Source: JAIPFM01 sp964494325 (GTDB taxonomy: Bacteria > Planctomycetota > Phycisphaerae > Sedimentisphaerales > Anaerobacaceae). From it: a DNA stretch of 64,000 nucleotides. The stretch spans positions 1 through 64,000 of the forward strand of contig CAZBTJ010000002.1 of assembly GCA_964494325.1 (NCBI GenBank), read 5' to 3'. This document shows, one piece after another, positions 45,845 to 54,562 of this stretch. A model generated the notes under the pieces. That model saw nothing but the letters and a program-made list of their open reading frames with translations, was not told the origin of the DNA and searched no databases. Each line of letters opens with the position of its first letter. Within the stretch, counting starts at the first letter, position 1. Position numbers and translations under genes: made by a program.

Positions 45845-47350
45845 ATGGCTCAAGCTGCCACGATTGATACGCTGGACAAGTATGTAACCCAGGAAGTCAC
45901 ACTCAAGGGCTGGATGGCTCGAAATCGGCCCTCTGGTAAAGTTCAATTCCTGCTTCTCAGGGACGGCACAGGCCTGTGCCAGTGTGTCATTGAAAAGGGT
46001 CAGATCCCTGATAACCTGTTTGCTGAAGTCAAGCACCTCGGTCAGGAATCCTCCATGGCCATCACCGGCACTGTGCGTACGGACGAGCGTAGCGTGGGTG
46101 GCCATGAGCTTGCCGTGACAGATGTTTGCATCATTGGCCCAGCCACGGATTACCCCATTACCCCTAAGGCACACGGCACAGAGTTTCTCATGAAACACCG
46201 TCACCTGCACCTGCGGTCCCAGCGTCAGTGGGCCATTGGTAAGATCCGGCACACAGTCGTGGATGCCATTCGACGGTTCTACAATGACAACGGCTTCACC
46301 CTGATCGACACACCGATTTTCACGACCATTGCAGGCGAAGAAGTCGGCTCCCTCTTTGAAGTGGACTACTTTGGCGAACCCATTCACCTGACCCAGACCG
46401 GCCAGCTCTACCTTGAAACCGCGGCCATGAGCTATGGCAAGGTCTACTGCTTCGGTCCCACGTTCCGGGCTGAAAAGAGCAAAACCAGACGTCACCTGAC
46501 CGAATTCTGGATGGTGGAACCAGAAGTTGCGTTCATTGACCTACCCGGCCTGCTGGAACTTGCTGAAAACTTCGTGTCATCCATTGTGTCGCGTGTACTG
46601 GAAGACAACCGCTCTGAATTGGAGCAGATTGAAGCGGACATCGGGGCCCTTGAAAAAATCAAGGCACCCTTCTACAGATTGACCTATACCGAGTGTGTGG
46701 ACATCCTGACTTCAGACAGGGCCAAAGACTTTCTCGCCCAGCAGATGGCTGAGTTTCAAACTCGAAAACAGAGCATTGAATCCCGGATTACAGAGCTGGA
46801 AACAGAGCTGCAAGGATCTCTCAAACAGTGGAAAAAGGACAAGTTCACAGCTGAACTGGCCAGCCAAAAAAGTGAACTAACCGAGCTGGACACCAAAATC
46901 GAAAACAATCCCAAACACGCAGAACTCGCTGCCAATTTCCAGTGGGGCAAAGACCTGGGCGGCTCCGACGAAACCATCATTAGCATGATGCATGACAAAC
47001 CGATATTTGTCACCCACTACCCCCGTAAGGCCAAGGCCTTCTACATGAAAACCGATCGAAACAATGAAGAGGTCGTGGAGAACTTTGACTGCCTGGCACC
47101 GGCCGGATTCGGCGAAATTATTGGGGGATCTGTCAGAGAAGACGACTACGACTATCTGGTCAACCGCATTCACCAGGAAGGCTTGACACCTGAGAACTAT
47201 AGCTGGTACCTGGATTTACGTAAATATGGTACAGTCCCACACGGCGGTTTCGGCCTTGGTGTGGAACGTACAGTGGCCTGGATCACCGGTGAAAAGCACA
47301 TTCGACAATGTATCGCCTTCCCACGCATGATGGATAAGGTGTACATATAG
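45845..47350 (+). CDS. asnS: Asparaginyl-tRNA synthetase with coiled-coil insertion
   Basis: Charges tRNA-Asn. 501 residues starting at ATG 45845 (GGGG upstream); an in-frame extension to 45770 overlaps the SPFH gene and lacks family similarity. An OB-fold (TLKGWMARNRPSGKVQFLLL) leads to the class II core: motif 2 with CFGPTFRAEKSKTRRHLTEF and motif 3 with HGGFGLGVERTVAWITG. Between RLTYTECVDILTS and FQWGKDLGGSDE there are about 70 residues of Glu/Lys/Gln-rich coiled coil (about 291-363) where most AsnRS have a short loop. Both aspS and asnS are present, so Asn-tRNA can be made directly. Confidence 0.94.
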   Translation: MAQAATIDTLDKYVTQEVTLKGWMARNRPSGKVQFLLLRDGTGLCQCVIEKGQIPDNLFAEVKHLGQESSMAITGTVRTDERSVGGHELAVTDVCIIGPATDYPITPKAHGTEFLMKHRHLHLRSQRQWAIGKIRHTVVDAIRRFYNDNGFTLIDTPIFTTIAGEEVGSLFEVDYFGEPIHLTQTGQLYLETAAMSYGKVYCFGPTFRAEKSKTRRHLTEFWMVEPEVAFIDLPGLLELAENFVSSIVSRVLEDNRSELEQIEADIGALEKIKAPFYRLTYTECVDILTSDRAKDFLAQQMAEFQTRKQSIESRITELETELQGSLKQWKKDKFTAELASQKSELTELDTKIENNPKHAELAANFQWGKDLGGSDETIISMMHDKPIFVTHYPRKAKAFYMKTDRNNEEVVENFDCLAPAGFGEIIGGSVREDDYDYLVNRIHQEGLTPENYSWYLDLRKYGTVPHGGFGLGVERTVAWITGEKHIRQCIAFPRMMDKVYI

Positions 47351-47354
47351 ACTA

Positions 47355-47436
47355 GTTTTCAGTGTTGGGTTTTTAGTGTTCAGTAGAAACCGCTTCCTAG
47401 CCTAATGCTAAAAACTGTAAACCGAAAACTGTAAAC
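47355..47436. repeat. Intergenic inverted low-complexity element before prmC
   Basis: The left arm (47355-47384: TTTTCAGTG and TTTTTAGTG units) and right arm (47408-47436: AAAACTGTAAACC units) are approximate inverted copies. It is similar in style to the element between leuC and leuD at 3633-3735. It fills nearly the whole asnS-prmC gap and leaves little room for a normal ribosome site for prmC. Confidence 0.5.
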
Positions 47437-47438
47437 CA

Positions 47439-48302
47439 ATGACTATGCAAACATGGACTATTAAAGCATTGCTTGACTGGATTTCTCCCTATCTTCACGA
47501 GAAGGAGGTGGATGCAGCGCGTTTGTGTACAGAACTACTGATGTGCCATGTGCTGGGCAAGCAACGAATGGAATTGTATACGCAGTTTGACGCCATCGTA
47601 CCGCCTGCTCAATTAGCTCAACTCAGGGCTCTGGTCAAGCACGCCGGCGATCACGAGCCCGTAGCCTATCTTGTAGGCAAAACAGAGTTTTACTCAATGG
47701 AGCTTGCTGTTCGGCCAGGATGCCTGATCCCGCGACCAGAAACCGAGATGTTGGTTCAGCACGGAATCGAGTTTCTACGAAAGCGAGAGGGTCAGCAGTC
47801 CGTCCTGGATCTGTGTACAGGCAGCGGCTGTGTTGCTGCAGCCATAGCCCACAATTTCAAAAACGCCGATATCACAGCCACAGATCTGTCCCAGAACGCC
47901 CTGGATATTGCGGCCGAGAACATAGCAAAACATCAACTCACAGAACGTATCACATTATGTCAGGGCGACTTACTGACCCCGGTTTCATCGGGACCATTTG
48001 ACCTGATCGTGTCCAACCCACCCTATGTCAGTGAGGCTGAATACGAAGCCCTGAACAGGAACGTGAAGGACTATGAACCCAGAGAAGCCTTGCTCGCAGG
48101 TCCCAAAGGTCTGGACATCTACGAACGGCTTGTAAGCCAAATACAGCCTCATCTCAAACCCAATGCCGCTGTGATGCTCGAAATTGGCTATTTGCAGGGG
48201 CCTGATCTGCACTCGCTCCTCGAAAAAACCGGCCTGTTCTCCCATGTTCAAATCCACAAAGACCTCCAAAAACTCGACCGCCTGGCAGTGGGCATTCGCT
48301 GA
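47439..48302 (+). CDS. prmC: Release factor glutamine methyltransferase
   Basis: Methylates the GGQ glutamine of release factors RF1 and RF2. 287 residues: a helical N-terminal domain, EPVAYLVGKTEFYSMELAVR and LIPRPETEMLV, the SAM loop VLDLCTGSGCVAAAIAH, and the catalytic NPPY motif in DLIVSNPPYVSEAEYEALN followed by YEPREALLAGPKGLDIYERL. The N-terminus is MTMQ; the ribosome site is weak because the repeat element lies directly upstream. prfA is not in the window. Confidence 0.95.
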   Translation: MTMQTWTIKALLDWISPYLHEKEVDAARLCTELLMCHVLGKQRMELYTQFDAIVPPAQLAQLRALVKHAGDHEPVAYLVGKTEFYSMELAVRPGCLIPRPETEMLVQHGIEFLRKREGQQSVLDLCTGSGCVAAAIAHNFKNADITATDLSQNALDIAAENIAKHQLTERITLCQGDLLTPVSSGPFDLIVSNPPYVSEAEYEALNRNVKDYEPREALLAGPKGLDIYERLVSQIQPHLKPNAAVMLEIGYLQGPDLHSLLEKTGLFSHVQIHKDLQKLDRLAVGIR

Positions 48303-48364
48303 TAATCTAAGAAGGCACGAGGGTGAGATCGCCCCCAAAGAACTTCAGCTTGGCTTCGCTGTAA

Positions 48365-48497
48365 GACATAAGACCGCTGCGCTGCGAGACAGTATGTCGG
48401 TGGGCCGCTGCGCTGAGGTGGGTGAAGGCTTCAGGGACGGTGGAACTGTAGAACGGTATGACGAACAACGAAAAACCAGCAACCAACACAACAACTT
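48365..48497. repeat. Intergenic repeats between prmC and coiled-coil gene
   Basis: The 287-base gap holds two copies of CCGCTGCGCTG (48374-48384 and 48405-48415), an inverted pair GACATA/TATGTC (48365-48370 and 48393-48398), and an AACAACG/AACCAAC-type run (48457-48497). The run matches the right arm of the element at 3693-3735. No gene is recognised. Confidence 0.45.
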
Positions 48498-48589
48498 AAG
48501 AGTCTGTCGGAGAACCCGACGTTAAGGCCCGTCCGTCCCCAGGGGAAGAGCGAGCAGGCTCAGTGAAGCACTCTTCACCCTCTGTTCGC

Positions 48590-49684
48590 CTAATCTTCAT
48601 TCGTTTGTTTTTTATTTTGCTCGCGAAGGACTTGCTGGAGGCCGCTATAGGAACCAACCTTGGAAGCACCTTCAATGGCCTTGACTGCCACGTCCTGGAT
48701 TTTCTGATAGGCGGAATCTTGCTGTGTAGACAACTTCTGTATCTGTTCGGTTTGTTCTCTGACTGTTTGTTCAAGAGATTGAATTCTGGCGGTCAATACG
48801 TTCTTTTCTCCTTCGTATTCCTTTTGCAGTAGATCTTTCTGATAGCCCGCCTCAAGCTTGATACGTTCCGAGCACTCCTTAACGGCCATGGCCACAGCAG
48901 CCTCCAGTTTTTCGGGGAAATCCGTGACCTGAGCTTGCAATGACTCATACTCTCTTTCCTTTGAGGCGATCTGTGCTTCTCTGTCCTGAAACGCCTTTTC
49001 GGAGTGTTCCCGGAGGGCCTTCATCTGATTCTCCAAGGCCTCCAATTCTGCTAAACGTTTGGCCTTATCGTCCTCAAAGGTGTTCCTGGCCAGTTGCTGC
49101 TCACGGTCAAATGCATACTTGTATTCTTCTTCTTGGCGTTTGTGCGTCTTGGCCTCCAGGTCTCGTTGCTCCTTGATCAAGGTACGGTGGTCATCCATTT
49201 CCTTTTCCCACGCCATACGCAGGCCGTTGCTTTCAGTGGCAAATGCTTCTTTTCTGGATACCATCTCCAGTTCAAACTCCCGTGTTTGTTGATGCTGCGA
49301 TTCAATCAAGGCCGCCAATGTCGACGCACCGCGATCGATATCATAGATGTCCTTAAGTTCACGCTCCTTAATTTCGATGGCCAATTGAACCCGGTCAAAT
49401 GTGTCCACCTCAGCAGCCAGCTTATCCGCCAGGGACGTCAATAATTTACCCATATCCTGTTTGAGTTTGCTGATATCCTGGGTGATGCTGTCTGCCGACA
49501 TCCCACTCATGCCGGACAAGACCTTCTCCTCTTTTTTTCCCCTGGCCTCCTGCTCTGGATTCAACAAAGCCTTCTCCTTGGCTTTGAGTTGGGTCAGCGC
49601 CTCATTATAGGCATCCAGCAACTCTTGTTTGGTGTTTTTCATGCTCAGTTCCGTGGTCTCTGTTTTATTGCTGGCTGGTGGCAT
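48590..49684 (-). CDS. Long coiled-coil protein of unknown function
   Basis: A 364-residue hydrophilic protein, almost wholly helical and rich in Glu, Lys, Gln and Arg, with no signal peptide or membrane segment. Heptad-like stretches run from about 150 to 335 (REQQLARNTFEDDKAKRLAE, IQSLEQTVREQTEQIQKL). The C-terminal IQDVAVKAIEGASKVGSYSG is reminiscent of other bacterial coiled-coil proteins I cannot name. The start is ATG 49684 with AGGAGAAGG upstream; an extension to 49843 would run into the gyrA control region. It is divergent from gyrA. A structural or scaffold role is possible but not shown. Confidence 0.75.
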   Translation of the reverse strand: MPPASNKTETTELSMKNTKQELLDAYNEALTQLKAKEKALLNPEQEARGKKEEKVLSGMSGMSADSITQDISKLKQDMGKLLTSLADKLAAEVDTFDRVQLAIEIKERELKDIYDIDRGASTLAALIESQHQQTREFELEMVSRKEAFATESNGLRMAWEKEMDDHRTLIKEQRDLEAKTHKRQEEEYKYAFDREQQLARNTFEDDKAKRLAELEALENQMKALREHSEKAFQDREAQIASKEREYESLQAQVTDFPEKLEAAVAMAVKECSERIKLEAGYQKDLLQKEYEGEKNVLTARIQSLEQTVREQTEQIQKLSTQQDSAYQKIQDVAVKAIEGASKVGSYSGLQQVLREQNKKQTNED

Positions 49685-49888
49685 GGTCCTTCTCCTAAAT
49701 ACGCGTATATGAGTCCGCCAGACTCCTCCATATCCAGATCGACAAAATATCCAGACATTGAAAGAAAACTTAATAGAATTACCCTCAGATTGCAATAACC
49801 AAATGGGGGCTTCGCGGGGTACAGACCCTAACGCCGGACACAACGCTATCAGTGACTGACAGCAATGCCATATACTGAGTCCAACTCA

Positions 49889-49910
49889 ATTGTACCGCCG
49901 GCGGTACAAT
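49889..49910. promoter_or_regulatory. Perfect 22-bp palindrome upstream of gyrA
   Basis: Each half reads ATTGTACCGCC, giving 11+11 with no gap. It sits in the 433-base divergent region between the coiled-coil gene (start 49684) and gyrA (start about 50118). A TATACT (49870-49875) just upstream could be a -10 box, placing the palindrome at the transcript start. It is a candidate operator for a dimeric regulator, or a strong hairpin in the 5' leader. The rest of 49685-50117 shows nothing else. Confidence 0.6.
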
Positions 49911-50117
49911 CTGAGCCGGGTAAAAAAGAATCCTGACAATCATATCAGAACGCTGCAATTCCTTGACTTTCAGGCGGTTTGGCGTTATTCTAATTGCTTT
50001 GAACGGGGCCTATCCGCCCTGTTTTCCAAAAGTGGTAAGCAAAACTTAGCTGCCCCCCATTTTGAGCCGGCCCGGATGGCTTCAACGGCAATGCCTGGAG
50101 GCAGCAACGAGATTCAA

Positions 50118-52754
50118 ATGATGAGTAAAGACAACGAAATAGTCCCGATCCAGGAACAGTTTGAGGATATGCCGATTCTTGATGAACTCAAGAAATCATA
50201 CCTCAATTATGCCATGAGTGTGATTGTATCGCGTGCCCTGCCAGACGTGCGTGATGGTTTGAAACCCTCGCAGCGGCGTATTCTTGTGGCCATGAATGAT
50301 CTGAACCTGGGTCCGCGCAGCAAACATAGAAAGTGCGCCAAGATCGTCGGTGATACGGGTGGTAATTACCACCCGCACGGTGACCAAGCCACCTACGGCA
50401 CACTGGTCCGCCTGGGCCAGACCTGGAATATGCGATATACTCTGGTCAACCCGCAGGGTAATTTTGGGAGTATTGACTCCGATCCACCAGCAGCCATGCG
50501 TTATACTGAGGCACGCATGGCCGCACCGGCCATGGAAATGCTGGAGGATCTCAAGCACGACACCGTTGACTTTGTCCCCAACTACGATGAAACCACCACA
50601 GAACCCACAGTTCTGCCGGCCAAGTTCCCGAACTTGCTGGTCAATGGCTGTACAGGCATTGCCGTGGGTATGGCCACAAACATGGCACCCCACAATGTAT
50701 CAGAGGTCTGCGATGCCCTGCTTATGGTGCTGGACAACCCGGAAACAGAGATCAAGGACATCTTGACTGTATTGCCTGGACCTGACTTTCCAACGGGCGG
50801 ACTGATCTGCGGTCGTAAAGGTATTCACGATGCCTATGTGACAGGCCGGGGCCACCTGAGGGTTCGTGGCAAGGTGGCAATTGAAGAAACCGGACGCGGA
50901 AGATCTCAGATTATTGTCACAGAAATCCCGTACATGGTGGTCAAGACCAACATTGTGTCCAAGATTGCCGACTGTGTACGTGGCGGGCAAATGCCAGAAG
51001 TGTCCGATGTGCGTGATGAATCTGACCGGCAAGGCTTGCGCATTGTGGTTGAGATCAAAAAAGACTGCGATCCTGAGGTAGTGCTGAATAAACTCTATCG
51101 CTTTACCCAATTGCAGACCACCTTTGCCATTGCCAATATTGCATTGGTTAATGGTCGTCCTGAAACGCTGAACATCAAAGAAATGTGCAGTTGCTTCCTG
51201 GATCACCGCAAGATCGTGATTCGTCGGCGTACAAAGTATCTGCTCAAGCGAGCCCAAAATCGAGCCCACATCCTGGAAGGATTGATCCTGGCGGTCAGTG
51301 ACATTGATGAGATTATTGAGATCATCAAGAAGTCGCCAGATGCCCCGACGGCCAAACTTAACTTGATGAGCAAAGCGTTACGTCTGGCTGAATCGGAAAC
51401 ACTGCGAAGACTGCTGCCCGCTGAGTTCATTGACGAAAAGACGCAGGGCGATCATTTCCTCTCGGGCCCGCAGGCTGATGCCATTCTGACGATGCAACTT
51501 CAGCGTCTGACCGGCCTGGAAATTGAAAAGTTGGCCAAAGAATACTCAGAACTGGCAGAGAGAATCAAAGGCCTTGAAGAGATTCTCAACAACATTCATG
51601 TACTCCTGGGCATCATCCGTGACGACATCAATGAGATCAAGGAAAAGTATGGCGACGCACGTCGTACAGAGCTAACTCACGCTGTCAATATTATGGATGA
51701 AGAAGACCTCATTGCAGTTGAAGAGGTCATTGTCACGGTCAGTCACAGCGGTTACATCAAGCGTATGCCGATTGACACCTATCGCAAGCAGAGTCGCGGC
51801 GGTCGCGGTATCATCGGATCAGATACCAAGGAAGGGGACTTTATTGAGCACCTCTTCGTGGCCTCAACACATGACTACCTGCTCTTCTTTACAGACAGGG
51901 GCAAATGTTACTGGCTCAAGGTCTACGGCATTCCCAGTATGTCCAGACAAAGCAAGGGTCGCAGCATTGTAAATCTGCTGGATCTTGGAGATCAGAAAGT
52001 CACTTCCATTATCAATGTGAGTAGCTTTACAGATGCCGAAGGTAGCGGTGTACGCCAACTGGTCATGGCCACCAAAAAGGGAGTCATCAAGAAGACTGAA
52101 CTGTCCGCCTATAGCAACCCAAGAACCACAGGTGTGATTGCCATCAATCTGGACGACGACGACGCCTTGATAGGTGTGGCTGAAACCAGCGGTAATCACC
52201 ATATTATCCTGGGCACACGTCGTGGCATGGCCATCCGGTTTGAAGAATCTCAAGCACGATCTATGGGCCGTGTATCACGAGGCGTCAGAGGCCTCAGACT
52301 AAGAGGCGATGATGAAGTGGTCGGCATGATTGTCACCGACAACAACGAAGGCACTGATCTTCTCACCGTCTGCGAAAACGGCTATGGCAAACGCACTAAC
52401 CTGGATCAATACCGTGTGCAGTCACGTGGCGGTCTGGGGCTCATTGATGTGAAGACCACTGACAAGACTGGGCCCGTTGTGGTTATCAAACCTGTCACTC
52501 AGGACTTGGATTTAATGCTGATCACAGCCAAGGGTATGATTATTCGTACGGGCCTGGATGACATCCGAACAATTGGCCGAAATACCCAGGGTGTTCGCTT
52601 GATTAACCTTAAGGAAGGTGACAGTCTGGTCGCAGCCGCAGTGATTCCTGCGGATAACGATATTGACGATAACGGCCTCGATCAAGATGCCATCGGCAAT
52701 ACCGATGGTCAAGAACAGAATAATACGGAAATCACAACCCCTGATGAATCATAA
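50118..52754 (+). CDS. gyrA: DNA gyrase subunit A
   Basis: Breakage-reunion subunit of type IIA topoisomerase. 878 residues from ATG 50118; an upstream in-frame extension lacks family similarity. LPDVRDGLKPSQRRILVAM, the catalytic tyrosine (Tyr129) in AAMRYTEARM, and a C-terminal beta-pinwheel with RKQSRGGRGIIGSD (GyrA-box-like) point to GyrA rather than ParC. The quinolone region reads HPHGDQATYGTLVRL: the positions equal to E. coli Ser83 and Asp87 are Gln90 and Gly94. The C-terminus is acidic (NDIDDNGLDQDA). gyrB is not in the window. holA follows 5 bases later. Confidence 0.95.
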   Translation: MMSKDNEIVPIQEQFEDMPILDELKKSYLNYAMSVIVSRALPDVRDGLKPSQRRILVAMNDLNLGPRSKHRKCAKIVGDTGGNYHPHGDQATYGTLVRLGQTWNMRYTLVNPQGNFGSIDSDPPAAMRYTEARMAAPAMEMLEDLKHDTVDFVPNYDETTTEPTVLPAKFPNLLVNGCTGIAVGMATNMAPHNVSEVCDALLMVLDNPETEIKDILTVLPGPDFPTGGLICGRKGIHDAYVTGRGHLRVRGKVAIEETGRGRSQIIVTEIPYMVVKTNIVSKIADCVRGGQMPEVSDVRDESDRQGLRIVVEIKKDCDPEVVLNKLYRFTQLQTTFAIANIALVNGRPETLNIKEMCSCFLDHRKIVIRRRTKYLLKRAQNRAHILEGLILAVSDIDEIIEIIKKSPDAPTAKLNLMSKALRLAESETLRRLLPAEFIDEKTQGDHFLSGPQADAILTMQLQRLTGLEIEKLAKEYSELAERIKGLEEILNNIHVLLGIIRDDINEIKEKYGDARRTELTHAVNIMDEEDLIAVEEVIVTVSHSGYIKRMPIDTYRKQSRGGRGIIGSDTKEGDFIEHLFVASTHDYLLFFTDRGKCYWLKVYGIPSMSRQSKGRSIVNLLDLGDQKVTSIINVSSFTDAEGSGVRQLVMATKKGVIKKTELSAYSNPRTTGVIAINLDDDDALIGVAETSGNHHIILGTRRGMAIRFEESQARSMGRVSRGVRGLRLRGDDEVVGMIVTDNNEGTDLLTVCENGYGKRTNLDQYRVQSRGGLGLIDVKTTDKTGPVVVIKPVTQDLDLMLITAKGMIIRTGLDDIRTIGRNTQGVRLINLKEGDSLVAAAVIPADNDIDDNGLDQDAIGNTDGQEQNNTEITTPDES

Positions 52755-52759
52755 CGAGA

Positions 52760-53716
52760 ATGGCCAAAACCCGCATACATCCCATATATGTCATTGTAGG
52801 TAAAGAACAGGGTCTCGCAAAAAAACAGTATCGTGATCTTCTGGGCAAACTATTGCCTGCAGATCAACATGCCACGGGTCTCTGGGTCACGGATGCCAAG
52901 GCAGCTATTAATGAGGTGCTGGATGAATTGCGTACCCTGCCATTTTTGACGGACCGTCGTGTGGTGGTAGTCCAGGAGGCAGACGAATTCATTACCCGGC
53001 ACCGTCCCCTTCTGGAGACCTATTTTGACGCCCCCTGTTCCAGCGGTGTGCTCATCCTCGTTGCCACCAGTTTTCCATCCAATACCAGGTTAGCCAAAAA
53101 ACTAAAACTGGTGGGTGAGTTGATCAGCGTCACCCCCCCCAAACCCTGGCAACTCCCTGCCCACATAACTCAGTATGTGAAGCAGACATTTGACACCAAT
53201 CTGGGCAAGGATGCTGCACAATTATTGGTGGATCTCACGGGCGATGATGTCACACGTCTTTATAGCGAAGCAGAGAAGCTCGTGGTCTTTGTGGACAGCA
53301 AGAAACAAATTACGGTCCAGGATGTTGAGGCCCTGGTTGGACACAACCGTGTCTTTGGCGTATTTGAAGTCATTGATGCCATGGTCGCCGGGCACACCGG
53401 CGCAGCACTCCAACGATTGCGAAACATGTTTTCCGAAGACAAGAATGCTCAGTATACAGTGGTGGGCGCCTTCGCTTTCCACTTCAGAAAGATGTTTAAT
53501 GCCAAGGCCATGCTCAGCCAAGGTAAGAGTATTCCGGAAGTGACCAAGACCTTACGCATCTGGGGCAAGACAGACCAGTTTTACGCGCAGATTAGAAAGA
53601 TTTCGCTTGAACAAATCAGCCAGATCATCCAACAACTCGGCAGCATAGACTACCAGATAAAAACCGGCCAAACACGCGCGCCAGTTGCGATTGAACAACT
53701 TTTGCTGAGGGCTTAG
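52760..53716 (+). CDS. holA: DNA polymerase III delta subunit
   Basis: Clamp-loader subunit that opens the sliding clamp. 318 residues, normal for HolA. The N-terminal YVIVGKEQGLAKKQYRDLL, the RTLPFLTDRRVVVVQEADEF segment and the C-terminal helical collar region (FEVIDAMVAGHTGAALQRLR, then KTGQTRAPVAIEQLLLRA) agree with the family. It is an AAA+-like fold without a working ATP site. Located 5 bases after gyrA, so probably cotranscribed; linking two replication genes. Confidence 0.9.
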   Translation: MAKTRIHPIYVIVGKEQGLAKKQYRDLLGKLLPADQHATGLWVTDAKAAINEVLDELRTLPFLTDRRVVVVQEADEFITRHRPLLETYFDAPCSSGVLILVATSFPSNTRLAKKLKLVGELISVTPPKPWQLPAHITQYVKQTFDTNLGKDAAQLLVDLTGDDVTRLYSEAEKLVVFVDSKKQITVQDVEALVGHNRVFGVFEVIDAMVAGHTGAALQRLRNMFSEDKNAQYTVVGAFAFHFRKMFNAKAMLSQGKSIPEVTKTLRIWGKTDQFYAQIRKISLEQISQIIQQLGSIDYQIKTGQTRAPVAIEQLLLRA

Positions 53717-53729
53717 CCCCAGTTGCTTG

Positions 53730-54407
53730 TTAAAGATCTGGCACAATTTCGGGGTAGAGCGATCCTGTGTTATCAATCTTAAAAACATAGATAAGTCCCC
53801 GTTCTAGTTTGTGGTATACCACATTGCCATAGATGGCTCGCACATTCAAATCTGCAAGATGGTTGGGATCATTGGACAGGGTCCAGATATGTATCCAGAA
53901 GAGATTTCGATCCTTGAGAGACAATTTTTCGCAAAATTCGCTATAACGAGCAGGTTCCAGCCCTTCATGATTGATGGCCAATCCCTGTTCGGGCGTCTGG
54001 TTTTCTCCATAAATCCGCCGCCACAAATACATGGCTTTTTCACGTCCGTCCATAACCTGTTCCTGGCCAAACTTCACTATCAAGGCGTCAAAATGTACGA
54101 TATCCCCTTCTACCTCATACTCCTTCTTTAGTACAGGCTTCAAAGGTTCATTGGGCCGGGTTTCAACAAACATTAATCGCGTATATAGCTGGCCATCCCG
54201 CGTATCCTGAGACACAACCTTGGCATAGCCAATCTGAGCCTCCTCACTAAGATGTGTTATGGCCTGTTTGAGGTGAGTGTTTTCGGTGAGCAGTTCCTCA
54301 ATAGTCTTATTGGTAAACATGTGCCGCCACGCCATCAGGCCCCCAGTGGCCACCGCCCCAACCATGGCCAAAGTTGCTACCGTTCTGATCACCGTAAATA
54401 CCTTCAT
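53730..54407 (-). CDS. Membrane-anchored hypothetical protein
   Basis: A 225-residue protein with an N-terminal hydrophobic anchor (about 5-24) and a short coiled coil (TIEELLTENTHLKQAITHL). A soluble extracytoplasmic domain follows, rich in beta structure and aromatic residues (GEKAMYLWRRIYGENQTPEQ-like region near the middle, LFWIHIWTLSNDPNHLADLN near the end). I recognise no named domain. The start is ATG 54407 with AAGGA six bases upstream; an in-frame extension to 54476 is less likely. It is convergent with holA, with a 13-base gap. Function unknown. Confidence 0.7.
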   Translation of the reverse strand: MKVFTVIRTVATLAMVGAVATGGLMAWRHMFTNKTIEELLTENTHLKQAITHLSEEAQIGYAKVVSQDTRDGQLYTRLMFVETRPNEPLKPVLKKEYEVEGDIVHFDALIVKFGQEQVMDGREKAMYLWRRIYGENQTPEQGLAINHEGLEPARYSEFCEKLSLKDRNLFWIHIWTLSNDPNHLADLNVRAIYGNVVYHKLERGLIYVFKIDNTGSLYPEIVPDL

Positions 54408-54562
54408 TGTTATCCTTCCAGACATCATTAATGAGTCTCTGTCTTTATATCGGCACAGACGCATGAAAACCACCAAAAATCAATCAACGTACCTTTGACT
54501 GGCCGGATGACGTCAAGTACACTGTGAAAAACTTGATCAACCACTTTATGGAGATCCAACGT

